Positions 1 through 8,418 of a DNA stretch of 64,000 bases are shown in pieces (the stretch's first letter is position 1; each line of letters starts with the position of its first letter). The notes under the pieces are model-generated. The model saw only the letters and a program-made list of their open reading frames with translations, ran no database searches and was not told the DNA's origin. The stretch spans positions 2,976,001 through 3,040,000 of the forward strand of contig CP179201.1 in the NCBI GenBank assembly GCA_051201605.1, in the 5' to 3' direction. This DNA comes from CABZJG01 sp902512685 (GTDB taxonomy: Bacteria > Pseudomonadota > Alphaproteobacteria > Rhodobacterales > Rhodobacteraceae). The position numbers and the translations under genes are program-made.

Positions 1-489
1 CGTGGCGGCATCAAATCCCTCAACCGCAATCGCATCTGTGCGCGCGATAATCAGCGTGTCGCGGCGCCGTGCATCCGCCACTGCCGCAATCTTGTCCGAC
101 ATTTCTCGGCTAGAAATCAGTGATTTATCGGTCAAGTGGCCGCACCGCTTGGGGAATGTCTGATCTTCGATCTGAATGGCAGCGGCCCCTGCCCTTTCAT
201 AGGTCTGCATCGTACGCCGCGCATTCAGAGCATTCCCAAAACCAGTGTCAGCATCCATAATTACGGGCAAATCTGTGCGTTCTGCGATCAGAGCCATGGT
301 ATCGGCCATCTCGCTGGCCGTGCTCAACCCGATATCGGGCAGGCCCAGACGGGTATAGGCCACCGCCGCACCGGACAGATACAGCGCTTCAAACCCTGAT
401 TGTGTCGCAAGGTTTGCTGTCAGGCCGTCATAAACGCCTGGTGCAACTAGGATATTCGGCTGTTGTAGGCGCTCCCTCAGCGTCATCAT
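1..489 (-). CDS. Isocitrate lyase/PEP mutase family protein (C-terminal part beyond window edge)
   Basis: Only the first 163 codons are inside the window; the frame is open to base 1. The protein opens with an APGVYDGLTA loop, has the metal-binding stretch MDADTGFGN near residues 77-85 (Asp78 and Asp80 counted from the second Met), an IED at about 106-108, and the KRCGH motif at 113-117. In isocitrate lyase and 2-methylisocitrate lyase the Cys of this motif is catalytic, so a C-C lyase is more likely than an oxaloacetate decarboxylase or PEP mutase. 2,3-Dimethylmalate lyase of nicotinate fermentation belongs to the same family. The start ATG at 489 overlaps the stop of the isochorismatase-like gene (ATGATG), so it is the distal gene of the hyu operon. 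The substrate is not readable from sequence; a 2-methyl- or 2,3-dialkylmalate is my inference from the neighbours. Confidence 0.8.
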   Translation of the reverse strand, partial: MMTLRERLQQPNILVAPGVYDGLTANLATQSGFEALYLSGAAVAYTRLGLPDIGLSTASEMADTMALIAERTDLPVIMDADTGFGNALNARRTMQTYERAGAAAIQIEDQTFPKRCGHLTDKSLISSREMSDKIAAVADARRRDTLIIARTDAIAVEGFDAAT

Positions 490-1085
490 TCGCCCTCGAT
501 CATCTCAAACATTTCAGCACATGTGGCGGTTTTCGTGATGGAACCCAAGGACTTGACGGTCGCATCGTGCACATCACCGTTAAAAGCGGCAGTGCCATCA
601 GTTAGCAAATAGGTGTGGATGTCGCGCACATGGGCGTCGCGGACCGTGCTTGCGACGCCGCCGTTGGTAACAATGCCACCCACAATCAACGTATCAATCC
701 CCGCCTTGCGTAAAACATAGTCCAAACGCGTCTGGTAAAAGGCCGAATAGGCCACCTTTTCGATTGTGAAATCTGCCGGTGCGAGGGTGTCGACAACAGA
801 ATGACCAAAACCGCCTGGTGCAAAATCACCCTTGCCAAGGAACGGGCGCAGCTCCCGAAGGTGCGCAGCGATCAAGGGTTCATCATTGCGGCCAGGAACA
901 AGCGTAAACTGCGCTGAAATGAAATATCCCCCAGCCGCAATCAGGGCGTCACGCAGGGGTTTGATACGGTCGGGCAATTGCGCAATCGCATCGGCCGACT
1001 GGCCAGCCCGGCCATATGCACCCTCAGGATGTAAAAAGTCGTTTTGCAGATCAATCGTTAAAAGGGCGGTGCGTGTCGGGTTCAT
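486..1085 (-). CDS. Isochorismatase-superfamily hydrolase lacking the catalytic cysteine
   Basis: This 199-residue protein has the isochorismatase fold signature: TIDLQNDF at residues 10-17 (Asp12), Lys110 in the IEKVAYSAF stretch, and GGIVTNGGVASTVRDA at 136-151. In the cysteine-hydrolase branch (nicotinamidase, N-carbamoylsarcosine amidohydrolase, ureidoacrylate hydrolase) the last motif is TN-x-C-V; here the Cys position is Gly143. True isochorismatases such as EntB and PhzD also lack the Cys, so the fold is used without a thiol nucleophile. Genomic context suggests action on an amic acid or carbamoyl compound made by the hydantoinase pair, but the missing Cys makes classical amidase chemistry doubtful. 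The start ATG at 1085 overlaps the hyuA stop as ATGA, and the gene ends overlapping the next one in the same way. Confidence 0.8.
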   Translation of the reverse strand: MNPTRTALLTIDLQNDFLHPEGAYGRAGQSADAIAQLPDRIKPLRDALIAAGGYFISAQFTLVPGRNDEPLIAAHLRELRPFLGKGDFAPGGFGHSVVDTLAPADFTIEKVAYSAFYQTRLDYVLRKAGIDTLIVGGIVTNGGVASTVRDAHVRDIHTYLLTDGTAAFNGDVHDATVKSLGSITKTATCAEMFEMIEGE

Positions 1086-3142
1086 GGGGTGTTCCTTTCA
1101 ATGATCGTGTTGCCAAATGCGTCTATACGTCCAATCAGATCTGGCTCAATCAGAACGGTGGTGTCTGGTTGTTCCAGAATGGCGGGTCCTGGTATTTCAG
1201 CTCCGATTGGCAAAGCAAGCCGGTCATAGAGCTTCGTTTCATGCCACGTGTCGCCGAAATGAACAGGACGCGTCCCTTTGAGGGCGCCATCAAGCGACCC
1301 GCCGCGTGGCGCAAGTGTGGATAGATCGAAACGCGGGCGTTTGCCCGTAACCGCAGAGCGCAGGTTCATCACCCAGCGCACACCATTTTCTAAAAGTCGC
1401 CCGTAGGTCGCCATATAGGCCGCATCGAACGCAGCACCGATTTGCGCCTCGCTGGGGGGGGTGACTGTCCCCTTTTCCACCTCAACAGGGACATCGACGC
1501 TCACGGTATGGGTCTGACCCAGGTACGCCATGTCCAGTATAAAGGCGGTTTCGCGGGCTTCAAAGCTGGTGCGCGCAGCATCCAGCATCGCCAAACCATC
1601 GCTGACGTGGCGTTGCATATGTGCGCCGAGCAACGCCGCATCAATCCCGTCCAGTCCCGCATTGATCGTCTGCACGAAATCCTGACGCATATCCGCGATA
1701 ACGCATCCCATCGCCGACGTGACACCCGGATAGCGCGGCACAATCGCGCGCGCGAGGCCAACATCCGCAAGCATTGCACCAGAATGCAGTGCGCCACCGC
1801 CACCAAATGGCATGAACGCAAATCGTTTTGGGTCAAACCCGCGTTCGATTGACACAAGCCGCAAAGCGCCCGCCATGCGACTGTTGGCCACCCGCAAAAT
1901 CGCCTCGGCCGCTGCCAGTGCATCAAGACCCAGCGGATCTCCGACATGCTCAAGAATAGCCGCCTTGGCCGCTTTGACATCAAGGCGCTCAAGCTTTCCG
2001 CCAATCGGATTATCCGGATCAATCCGGCCCAATACCACGTTCGCATCAGTGACCGTTGGGTGCGTATTGCCGAGGCCGTAGGCGACAGGCCCTGGCGTGG
2101 ACCCCGCGCTTTCGGGGCCAATGTTGAGCAATCCACCCTTATCAACCCAAGCAATCGACCCGCCGCCCGCGCCAATCGTCGTAATCTCGATCATGGGCGA
2201 GCGCACGACCATCCCGAAATCAATGGATGTCTGCGGTGACAGCGTGCTCTCACCCTTGGCAATCAGCGCAACATCAAAAGACGTCCCACCCATGTCACCT
2301 GTAATGACATCAGGAAAACCAGCGGCCTTCGCGATATAACCCGCTGCAATCACTCCCGCCGCAGGACCGGATAGCGCTGTGCGCACCGGCAGGCGCGCAG
2401 CCGTATCAACGCCCATCACACCGCCGTTGGATTGCACGATCATGAACTCGCCCGCAAACCCGCCGTCTTTCAATGCTGTTTCAAGTCGGTTCAGGTAACC
2501 CGAAACCTCGGGCTGCAAATAAGCATTGAGCGCTGCCGTCGAAAACCGTTCAAACTCGCGGATTTCGGGCAGGATCTCAGACGAAGACGACACGTGCGCG
2601 TTCGGCCAAATCTCACGCACCGCGGCGACGGCCTTGGCCTCGTTTTCATCGTTGGCATAGGCATTGGCGAACAGAACCGCCACGGCAAGACAATCCGCAT
2701 CGATCAATTGGCGGGCGGCAACGCGCACGGCATCCAGATCAACGGGGGTGCGGATTGTGCCGTCTGCCAAGGTGCGCTCGGGCACTTCAAGGCGGTGGGC
2801 GCGATCAACGACAGGTTCAAAATCGCCCCGCAAACCCCAGGTACGTGGACGGTCGCGGCGCCGCATTTCCAGCACATCGCGCAGACCTTGCGTGGTGATC
2901 ACACCAATCTTCGCGCCCTTACGCTCCAGCAGCGCGTTGGTTCCGGCCGTTGTGCCATGCACTACAACCGACACAGATGACAAATCATCGACTCGTGACC
3001 CGATCCCGCTTAGGAAGCCACCTGATTGATCAGGCCGCGTTGTGGGAACCTTGGCTACTTCCGCTACGCCGCTTGTTTCGTCGAGAACGAAAATATCCGT
3101 GAATGTGCCGCCAACATCGACGCCGATCGTACGATTGCTCAT
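1082..3142 (-). CDS. hyuA: N-methylhydantoinase A / 5-oxoprolinase family protein (HyuA)
   Basis: A 686-residue HyuA-type subunit. The N-terminus IGVDVGGTFTDIFV is the ASKHA phosphate-binding motif, followed by VVHGTTAGTNALLERKGAKIG and later GDMGGTSFDVALI, IGAGGGSIAWVD and FGGGGALHSG, all hallmarks of the ATP-dependent hydantoinase/oxoprolinase/acetone carboxylase family. With HyuB it would open a cyclic amide or imide (or activate a ketone) at the cost of ATP in the cytoplasm. I chose the ATG at 3142 over one 18 bases further upstream because AGGAG lies just ahead of it and it overlaps the hyuB stop as ATGA. Family members have very different substrates (hydantoin, 5-oxoproline, caprolactam, acetophenone), so the symbol marks the family, not a proven reaction. 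Confidence 0.88.
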   Translation of the reverse strand: MSNRTIGVDVGGTFTDIFVLDETSGVAEVAKVPTTRPDQSGGFLSGIGSRVDDLSSVSVVVHGTTAGTNALLERKGAKIGVITTQGLRDVLEMRRRDRPRTWGLRGDFEPVVDRAHRLEVPERTLADGTIRTPVDLDAVRVAARQLIDADCLAVAVLFANAYANDENEAKAVAAVREIWPNAHVSSSSEILPEIREFERFSTAALNAYLQPEVSGYLNRLETALKDGGFAGEFMIVQSNGGVMGVDTAARLPVRTALSGPAAGVIAAGYIAKAAGFPDVITGDMGGTSFDVALIAKGESTLSPQTSIDFGMVVRSPMIEITTIGAGGGSIAWVDKGGLLNIGPESAGSTPGPVAYGLGNTHPTVTDANVVLGRIDPDNPIGGKLERLDVKAAKAAILEHVGDPLGLDALAAAEAILRVANSRMAGALRLVSIERGFDPKRFAFMPFGGGGALHSGAMLADVGLARAIVPRYPGVTSAMGCVIADMRQDFVQTINAGLDGIDAALLGAHMQRHVSDGLAMLDAARTSFEARETAFILDMAYLGQTHTVSVDVPVEVEKGTVTPPSEAQIGAAFDAAYMATYGRLLENGVRWVMNLRSAVTGKRPRFDLSTLAPRGGSLDGALKGTRPVHFGDTWHETKLYDRLALPIGAEIPGPAILEQPDTTVLIEPDLIGRIDAFGNTIIERNTP

Positions 3143-4836
3143 GTGCGTATCTCCTGCCACGCGGGGCCATAGTCTTTTGTTGCCTGTTCTGCGGAAATAA
3201 AGCCTGCGGCGACGTCGCGCGCGACAGCTTCTGGCTCCCGTTCTGATGGCGCGCCGTAGCCGCCGCCACCCGGTGTGTCCAAACGCACCGATTGCCCCTG
3301 CTTCAGTTTAATGCCCACCATTTTCGAAGCCATCGGCGGGTGATGCCAACCATCTTCCTGTTCATAGCTAAAGACGTTTAATGCGGCGCTTTGGCCTCCC
3401 ACAACACCTCTCGGCGCGTGGCGTCCACGTTCACCAAACAAGAAGGCTTTGGCACCACCACCTTCCAGCACTTCAATTTCATAAGTGGCGCCCATGCCGC
3501 CGCGATGCATCCCCGCACCGGCGCTGTCGGGGCGCAGCGTCCATTGCTTGAACATTACCGGATAAGCCGCTTCAAGGATCTCCATTGGTGGGATGGTCGC
3601 CGTGGAAATAGGGGCATTGCCGTGGTTCAACCCGTCACTTTCTACGGAACCACCGTGCCCGCCGCCATAAAAGCTGAACATGACCCAAGGCTGGCCATTT
3701 TCACGTTTTCCCGAAATCGACAGTGCGTTAATTGTGCCATAGGCGTTGGCGACAACACGATCAGGGGCGGCACCCGCCGCAGCGCTAAAGATCACGTCAA
3801 TCATCCGCAGAATCGTTTCGGTGTAACCACCAACAGGGGCAGGAAACGGCGCGGACAATAGCGACCCTTCGGGGATCATGACGTTGATCGGGCGCATCAC
3901 GCCAGAGTTGGCCGGCAGGTTAGGAAAGATATGTTTGATCGCAACATAGGCCGTTGCCACCGCTGTCGGCAATGCGATGTTGACGGGCCCCGCACACCGC
4001 GGCGCAGTACCTTCAAAATCAAGGGTCATCGTATCGCCCCTAATCTCCAGCGCGACTGCGATTGGTAGGGGTTCGTCGGTGATTCCATCATTGTCAAGGT
4101 AATCCGTCGCCTCCCATCGGCCGTCCGGCAGCTCTTGCAATTCAGCGCGCATCAGCGCGTCCGCACGGTCCTGCAAGGCATCGAGAGCGGCGTGCACGGT
4201 TTCCGCGCCATATTCGCCCAAAAGTTCGTCCATGCGTTTAACACCAAGGTCGAGCGCGCCCAATTGACCGTTCAAATCGCCCTGCGCTGATTGCGGCAGT
4301 CGGGTGTTGCGCATGACGATGTCAATGATATCGCTTTGAATTACACCTTCGCGGGCTAGCCGCACGGGCGGCAACACGAACGCCTCCTGAAAGGCATCCG
4401 TCGCTTCGGGGTTATAATTGCCGGGCACCGCGCCGCCGACATCGTGCCAATGGCCCACCGAGGCAAGGTAGCAGAACAATTTGCCATCGCGAAAATAAGG
4501 CCGCACAAGGCGCATATCGCTCAGGTGGGTTCCACCCAAATGCGCGTCATTGAATATGTAGATATCCCCGTCTTTCAAATCCCCACTTTCAGCGGCTTTG
4601 TCGATTACAGCTTTCACCGCAAATGACATCACCCCGACAAAAATCGGCAGACCCGATTTGCCCTGCACCAGCGTGTCGCCGGATGTGGCGTGATACAGCC
4701 CGTGGGAGGCATCATGCGCCTCTGCGATGATCGGGTTGAAAGCGGCGCGAAACAGGATCGCATCCATTTCATCGGCGATCTGTTCCATGCGTCCAGCCAA
4801 GACGGCCAAAGTGATCGGATCTATCTCTGCGCTCAT
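3139..4836 (-). CDS. hyuB: N-methylhydantoinase B family protein (HyuB)
   Basis: A 565-residue HyuB-type subunit, normal for the family. It begins DPITLAVLAGRMEQIADEMDAIL, and contains VGVMSFAVKAVID, the metal-site region IYIFNDAHLGGTHLSDMRL near residues 90-110, the YGGGHGG stretch and the C-terminal LDTPGGGGYGAP near residue 525, all typical of hydantoinase B/oxoprolinase subunits. It partners with HyuA, encoded immediately downstream with an ATGA overlap; its own start (4836) overlaps the stop of the tautomerase-fusion gene in the same way, so the subunits are probably translationally coupled. In HyuAB systems HyuA phosphorylates the substrate and HyuB hydrolyses the intermediate; the actual substrate here is unknown. 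Confidence 0.88.
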   Translation of the reverse strand: MSAEIDPITLAVLAGRMEQIADEMDAILFRAAFNPIIAEAHDASHGLYHATSGDTLVQGKSGLPIFVGVMSFAVKAVIDKAAESGDLKDGDIYIFNDAHLGGTHLSDMRLVRPYFRDGKLFCYLASVGHWHDVGGAVPGNYNPEATDAFQEAFVLPPVRLAREGVIQSDIIDIVMRNTRLPQSAQGDLNGQLGALDLGVKRMDELLGEYGAETVHAALDALQDRADALMRAELQELPDGRWEATDYLDNDGITDEPLPIAVALEIRGDTMTLDFEGTAPRCAGPVNIALPTAVATAYVAIKHIFPNLPANSGVMRPINVMIPEGSLLSAPFPAPVGGYTETILRMIDVIFSAAAGAAPDRVVANAYGTINALSISGKRENGQPWVMFSFYGGGHGGSVESDGLNHGNAPISTATIPPMEILEAAYPVMFKQWTLRPDSAGAGMHRGGMGATYEIEVLEGGGAKAFLFGERGRHAPRGVVGGQSAALNVFSYEQEDGWHHPPMASKMVGIKLKQGQSVRLDTPGGGGYGAPSEREPEAVARDVAAGFISAEQATKDYGPAWQEIRT

Positions 4837-5399
4837 GGTGTTGCCCTTATTTCTGCAATGTCATTCCAGACATCCTGACGGGTCAGGAGGCCATCTGTTA
4901 TCTCAAATCGGTCAATGAAGCGGATGCCATCAAAGGCTGTGCCATCGAGCCAAACCCCTGACAGCGTGCCACGGCAATAAACGACAGAGGCGTCACCGCT
5001 TGTCTGCATCGTATCAAAGCCTGCGTATGCTTTCGTGACGGACTGGTATCGCGGGGCGGCCCAGCGGATCAGCGCGTCAAGGTCGCTCATCGCGCCTGAA
5101 CCGGGGAAATGCATAGTGAAATCAGGCGCAAGATGTGCGCGCGCCGCATCCAGATCGCGCGTTTGCATATCGTTCAGGAATTGTTTGACAATCCCGCTTG
5201 GATCAGGCCGTGCAGGTGCCGGCGTGCGCATTTGCCGCCCGCGCATATAATCGGCTGCGCGCATTTCATGGATCATCACGGTCACGGCCTCTGGTGGTGC
5301 CGGCACCACAAGACGGACCGCATCGGTCAAACCTTCGCAAAGGCGGATTTTGTCGGCGTCAGAGTAGCCTTCCAACAGATGTATTTTGAGAACTGGCAC
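4833..5399 (-). CDS. Tautomerase-like / SnoaL-like fusion protein
   Basis: A 188-residue two-domain protein. Residues 1-62 look like a 4-oxalocrotonate tautomerase-type subunit: MPVLKIHLLEGYSDADKIRL leaves an N-terminal Pro after Met removal (the catalytic base of this family), and VTVMIHEM matches the second strand. A short Pro-rich linker (PAPARPDPS) follows, then an NTF2/SnoaL-like domain from about residue 70 (IVKQFLNDMQTRDLDAARAHL, FRFID-type strand FDGIRFIDRFEI). The start is GTG at 5399 with AGGAG seven bases ahead. SnoaL-like domains include cyclases, isomerases and non-catalytic binding domains. The fusion presumably isomerises an unsaturated intermediate of the operon's pathway, but this is inference. 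It begins the hyu part of the operon about 60 bases after the GntR gene. Confidence 0.7.
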   Translation of the reverse strand: MPVLKIHLLEGYSDADKIRLCEGLTDAVRLVVPAPPEAVTVMIHEMRAADYMRGRQMRTPAPARPDPSGIVKQFLNDMQTRDLDAARAHLAPDFTMHFPGSGAMSDLDALIRWAAPRYQSVTKAYAGFDTMQTSGDASVVYCRGTLSGVWLDGTAFDGIRFIDRFEITDGLLTRQDVWNDIAEIRATP

Positions 5400-5459
5400 T
5401 GAACGTCTCCTAGCAGCCTAGCTTATGAAAATGGGCGATTTGTGAGATGTGAAACTCTG

Positions 5460-6248
5460 TCATTGGGTGGCCTGCCAGACGCGGTGACCGTCATCATCCT
5501 CGCGGCGATGCAACTCCATTTCCATCTGATACATGTCGGGACGGTAGACGACTTCGATATATTCGACCGGATGCCCGTTTTCGTCACTGACAAGTCGACT
5601 GACCCGAAGCAAGGGCGCACCCACCGGCAGCTTGAGCATTTGTGCGACAAGCGCGCTGGCGGGCTCGGCTGTCACATGCTGGCGTGCCGACGCGATCGGG
5701 TGACCCGCTTCTTCGATCAATTGCAAAATGGGGCGGGTCATCATCGTCGCCTCATCCCATGATCGACCAATCGCCTCAGGCACGTAGGTCACGATGTAGG
5801 AAAACGGTTCGCCGTCGCGGTTACGTCGCCGTTCCACCCGCTGCGTCAGCGCATCGCCGGCCAAGCCCAGCCACGCCACAACCTCTGCTGGTGGAGTGAC
5901 GTAATCGAACGACACCACATCAACGGTCGTTGTAGCCGCGATGTTTTGCAGGTTTTCCATCAAGCTGGCAAAACCACCGGCTTGTGGCTGATCCGGCATA
6001 CGAAACGATACGATCGTACCGCGCCCGCGCGTGCGTGTTACTAAGCGTTCATCTGCAAGTTCGTTCATCGCCCGCTTGACCGTGATACGCGAAACCGACA
6101 GGTCGTCGGCAAGGGCCGCCTCACTCGGCAAGCGTTCACCGTTTTTAAGGATGCCCGATAAAATACGATGGCGCAGATCAAGATATATCTGGTGATACAG
6201 CGGCGTCGGATCGCTGGTGTTTAGCGCGGCGCTGCCCGCTCCACTCAT
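5460..6248 (-). CDS. GntR-family (HutC subfamily) transcriptional regulator
   Basis: A 262-residue repressor-type regulator. Residues 14-85 form the GntR winged helix (PLYHQIYLDLRHRILSG, LPSEAALADDLSVSRITVKRAM, TRTRGRGTIV), and residues about 95-245 match the UTRA effector domain (LVSDENGHPVEYIEVVYRPD). HutC-type regulators usually sense a pathway intermediate. The gene sits inside the catabolic operon, sharing an ATGA with the lyase gene upstream, so it very probably controls this locus and the divergent CoA-transferase/hydratase unit. A candidate operator is the 6-bp inverted repeat in the divergent spacer at 7221-7242. Confidence 0.9.
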   Translation of the reverse strand: MSGAGSAALNTSDPTPLYHQIYLDLRHRILSGILKNGERLPSEAALADDLSVSRITVKRAMNELADERLVTRTRGRGTIVSFRMPDQPQAGGFASLMENLQNIAATTTVDVVSFDYVTPPAEVVAWLGLAGDALTQRVERRRNRDGEPFSYIVTYVPEAIGRSWDEATMMTRPILQLIEEAGHPIASARQHVTAEPASALVAQMLKLPVGAPLLRVSRLVSDENGHPVEYIEVVYRPDMYQMEMELHRREDDDGHRVWQATQ

Positions 6249-7195
6249 GCGTATGTCCCTGTCGCTGGATCGGGTTTTACCAATTGTGAAAAATCCAAAG
6301 GCACACCCGCATCGGCGACAAACCCATAGATAGGGGACCCCGGCATATCGGCGGCCAACTTCTTGCGCACCTCAATCAATGCAGCCAGGTCAATGCCAGT
6401 CTCAATCCCCATGGCGTCGAGCATGAACACCAGATCCTCCGTGACAATATTGCCGCTGGCACCCGGCGCAAAAGGACAGCCACCCAAACCGCCAAGCGAG
6501 GCGTCAAGCGTTGTCAGCCCACATTCAAGCGCAGCCAAGGCGTTGGTCAAACCAAGCCCGCGGGTATTGTGGAGGTGAACGCCCGTGATGTTGTCTGCAC
6601 CCACCGCTGCCTGCACCGCCTTGATGCGGTTGCGGATCATTGCCGGATCGGCATAGCCCGTCGTATCGGACAGCCCCACCTCGCTTGCGCCGGCCGCCAT
6701 CAATCGTTCTGCCAGATCAACAATCGTTTTCTCGGGCACGTGACCTTCGATGGTGCACCCGAAGGCTGTCGCGATTCCCACTTCGATGCTGGTGCGCGCA
6801 TCTGCGGGTTGCGCGTCAACAAACGCGCGGATGCTGCGGACCTCTTCGACCATTTGATCGTGAGTGCGGTTCACGTTGCGCACGGAGTGGGTTTCACTGG
6901 CGGACACCGGAATGGAAAGCTTGTGCGCGCCAGCTTCGACAGCCGCCTGCGCCCCGCGCAAGTTAGGCACCAAAACGGCCACGTCCAGCCCCGGAATTGT
7001 AAGCGCGAATTCAACCAAGGCCGCCGTGTCCTGCATTTGCGGCAGACGTTTGAAATTCACGAAAGAACCGACTTCGATCTCATGCACACCTGCGGCGGCC
7101 TCTGCGGCGATCCAACGTTTTTTGATGTCGAGGTCGACAAGGAAATCAAGGCTTTGTACGCCATCGCGCGGGCCAACCTCGCTGATCATGATCAT
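6245..7195 (-). CDS. HMG-CoA lyase family protein (HMGL-like CoA-ester lyase)
   Basis: A 316-residue TIM-barrel lyase of the HMG-CoA lyase family, close to the usual length. Visible motifs are EVGPRDG at 6-12 (Arg10, Asp11), EIEVGSFV at 39-46, HLHNT at 207-211 (metal ligands His207 and His209; the usual Asp of HLHDT is Asn here) and GLGGCPFAPGASGN at 236-249 with catalytic Cys240. The family cleaves 3-hydroxy-3-methylglutaryl-CoA or related tertiary 3-hydroxyacyl-CoA esters to acetyl-CoA plus a keto acid. Paired with a divergent CaiB-type CoA-transferase, it could cleave a CoA-activated branched hydroxy-diacid such as a citramalyl-CoA analogue. It is the first gene of the minus-strand unit. 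ATG codons at residues 1 and 3 are both possible starts; I used the first. Confidence 0.85.
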   Translation of the reverse strand: MIMISEVGPRDGVQSLDFLVDLDIKKRWIAAEAAAGVHEIEVGSFVNFKRLPQMQDTAALVEFALTIPGLDVAVLVPNLRGAQAAVEAGAHKLSIPVSASETHSVRNVNRTHDQMVEEVRSIRAFVDAQPADARTSIEVGIATAFGCTIEGHVPEKTIVDLAERLMAAGASEVGLSDTTGYADPAMIRNRIKAVQAAVGADNITGVHLHNTRGLGLTNALAALECGLTTLDASLGGLGGCPFAPGASGNIVTEDLVFMLDAMGIETGIDLAALIEVRKKLAADMPGSPIYGFVADAGVPLDFSQLVKPDPATGTYA

Positions 7196-7273
7196 TTTGA
7201 CTTCCCCTTATCGATGATGTAATGATATATTCTTAGATCATTTAAACAGCGTCTGCAACCGGAGCAATATCGA
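7196..7273. promoter_or_regulatory. Divergent promoter region with an inverted repeat
   Basis: This 78-base AT-rich spacer separates the minus-strand lyase/hyu operon from the plus-strand CoA-transferase/hydratase unit and must hold both promoters. AATGAT at 7221-7226 is repeated inverted as ATCATT at 7237-7242, with a 10-base spacer. The GntR/HutC protein encoded two genes away is the natural candidate to bind it. The element does not match the HutC consensus I remember, so its role is inferred. GGAG at 7261-7264 is the ribosome binding site of the plus-strand gene. Confidence 0.45.
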
Positions 7274-8410
7274 ATGGCACATCTTGAGGGCGTCCGCGTT
7301 CTGGAATTTTCGCATATGGTCATGGGCCCCACAGTTGGCATGATCCTCGCTGATCTTGGCGCCGAGGTGATCAAGGTCGAACCCTTGGGTGGCGACAAGA
7401 CCCGCAATTTGCCGGGGTCGGGTGCCGGATACTTTGCCATGTACAACCGCAACAAGCGAAGTATAACCGTCGATTTGAAGTCTGCCGAAGGCATCGAAGT
7501 TATCCGGGGGCTACTAGCAAATTCAGATGTAATGATTGAAAATTTCCGCGATGGGGCGCTTGACAAACTGGGCCTTGGATATGAAACCGTACGCAAAATT
7601 AAGCCGAACATTATTTATCAGTCCTGCAAGGGATTTCTCTCCGGCCCCTACGAAAACCGCACCGCGCTCGATGAGGTCGCACAGATGATGGGGGGCCTTG
7701 CCTATATGACGGGCCCAAGTGGCCGCCCGTTGCGCGCAGGCGCTTCGGTGATCGATGTATCGGGCGCGTTGTTTGGCGTGATCGGCATTCTGTCTGCCCT
7801 GCTGTCGCGCAAGGATACTGGCAAGGGCGCGAATGTGCGAGCCTCTCTTTATGAAACAACTGCCTTTCTGGTTGGCCAGCATATAGCGCAAGGAGCCGTT
7901 ACCGGCACCCCTGCCCCGCCTATGCCAGAACGCATTTCGGCCTGGGCCGTTTATGACGTGTTTGACACATCCGATGGGCAGATTTTTGTTGGCGTCGTTA
8001 GTGACGGACAATGGAAATGCCTGTGTGAGGAATTCGGCCTGACCGATTGGGGGGCGGATGAAGACATGACCAATAACCCCGGCCGCGTGGCACAGCGCCA
8101 CACTATTATCCCGCACTTACGGTCTGTCTTCAACAAGATAAGCACCGAAAGCCTTACCACGCGTGTTGGCAAGATCGGCCTGCCCTATGCCCCGATCCGC
8201 AAACCTGAGGATCTGCTGGATGATCCGCATCTGTCCGCCCATGGCCTGCACGAAATGGAGCTGCCCGATGGCCAACGCGTACGTCTGCCCGCCCTGCCGC
8301 TTGAGATTGACGGCGCCCGCCCTGAACTGCGCCGCTCTCCCCCGAAAATAGGTGCGGACACCGATGAGGTTCTGTCATGGCTGGGACTTGATACGGCCAA
8401 ACCGGCGTAG
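7274..8410 (+). CDS. CaiB/BaiF (class III) CoA-transferase family protein
   Basis: A 378-residue class III CoA-transferase. The N-terminus GVRVLEFSHMVMGPTVGMIL-type start, ADLGAEVIKVEP (26-37), YNRNKRSITVDLK (57-69) and ALDEVAQMMGGLAYMTG with Asp133, which aligns with the aspartate that forms the acyl-anhydride intermediate, are all diagnostic. It would move CoA from a donor such as succinyl-CoA or acetyl-CoA to a carboxylic acid in the cytoplasm. It heads the plus-strand unit and is separated by 8 bases from the LeuC-like gene, so it probably activates the product of that hydratase for the HMGL-like lyase encoded on the other strand. The substrate cannot be read from sequence. Confidence 0.88.
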   Translation: MAHLEGVRVLEFSHMVMGPTVGMILADLGAEVIKVEPLGGDKTRNLPGSGAGYFAMYNRNKRSITVDLKSAEGIEVIRGLLANSDVMIENFRDGALDKLGLGYETVRKIKPNIIYQSCKGFLSGPYENRTALDEVAQMMGGLAYMTGPSGRPLRAGASVIDVSGALFGVIGILSALLSRKDTGKGANVRASLYETTAFLVGQHIAQGAVTGTPAPPMPERISAWAVYDVFDTSDGQIFVGVVSDGQWKCLCEEFGLTDWGADEDMTNNPGRVAQRHTIIPHLRSVFNKISTESLTTRVGKIGLPYAPIRKPEDLLDDPHLSAHGLHEMELPDGQRVRLPALPLEIDGARPELRRSPPKIGADTDEVLSWLGLDTAKPA

Positions 8411-8418
8411 GCACTGAT

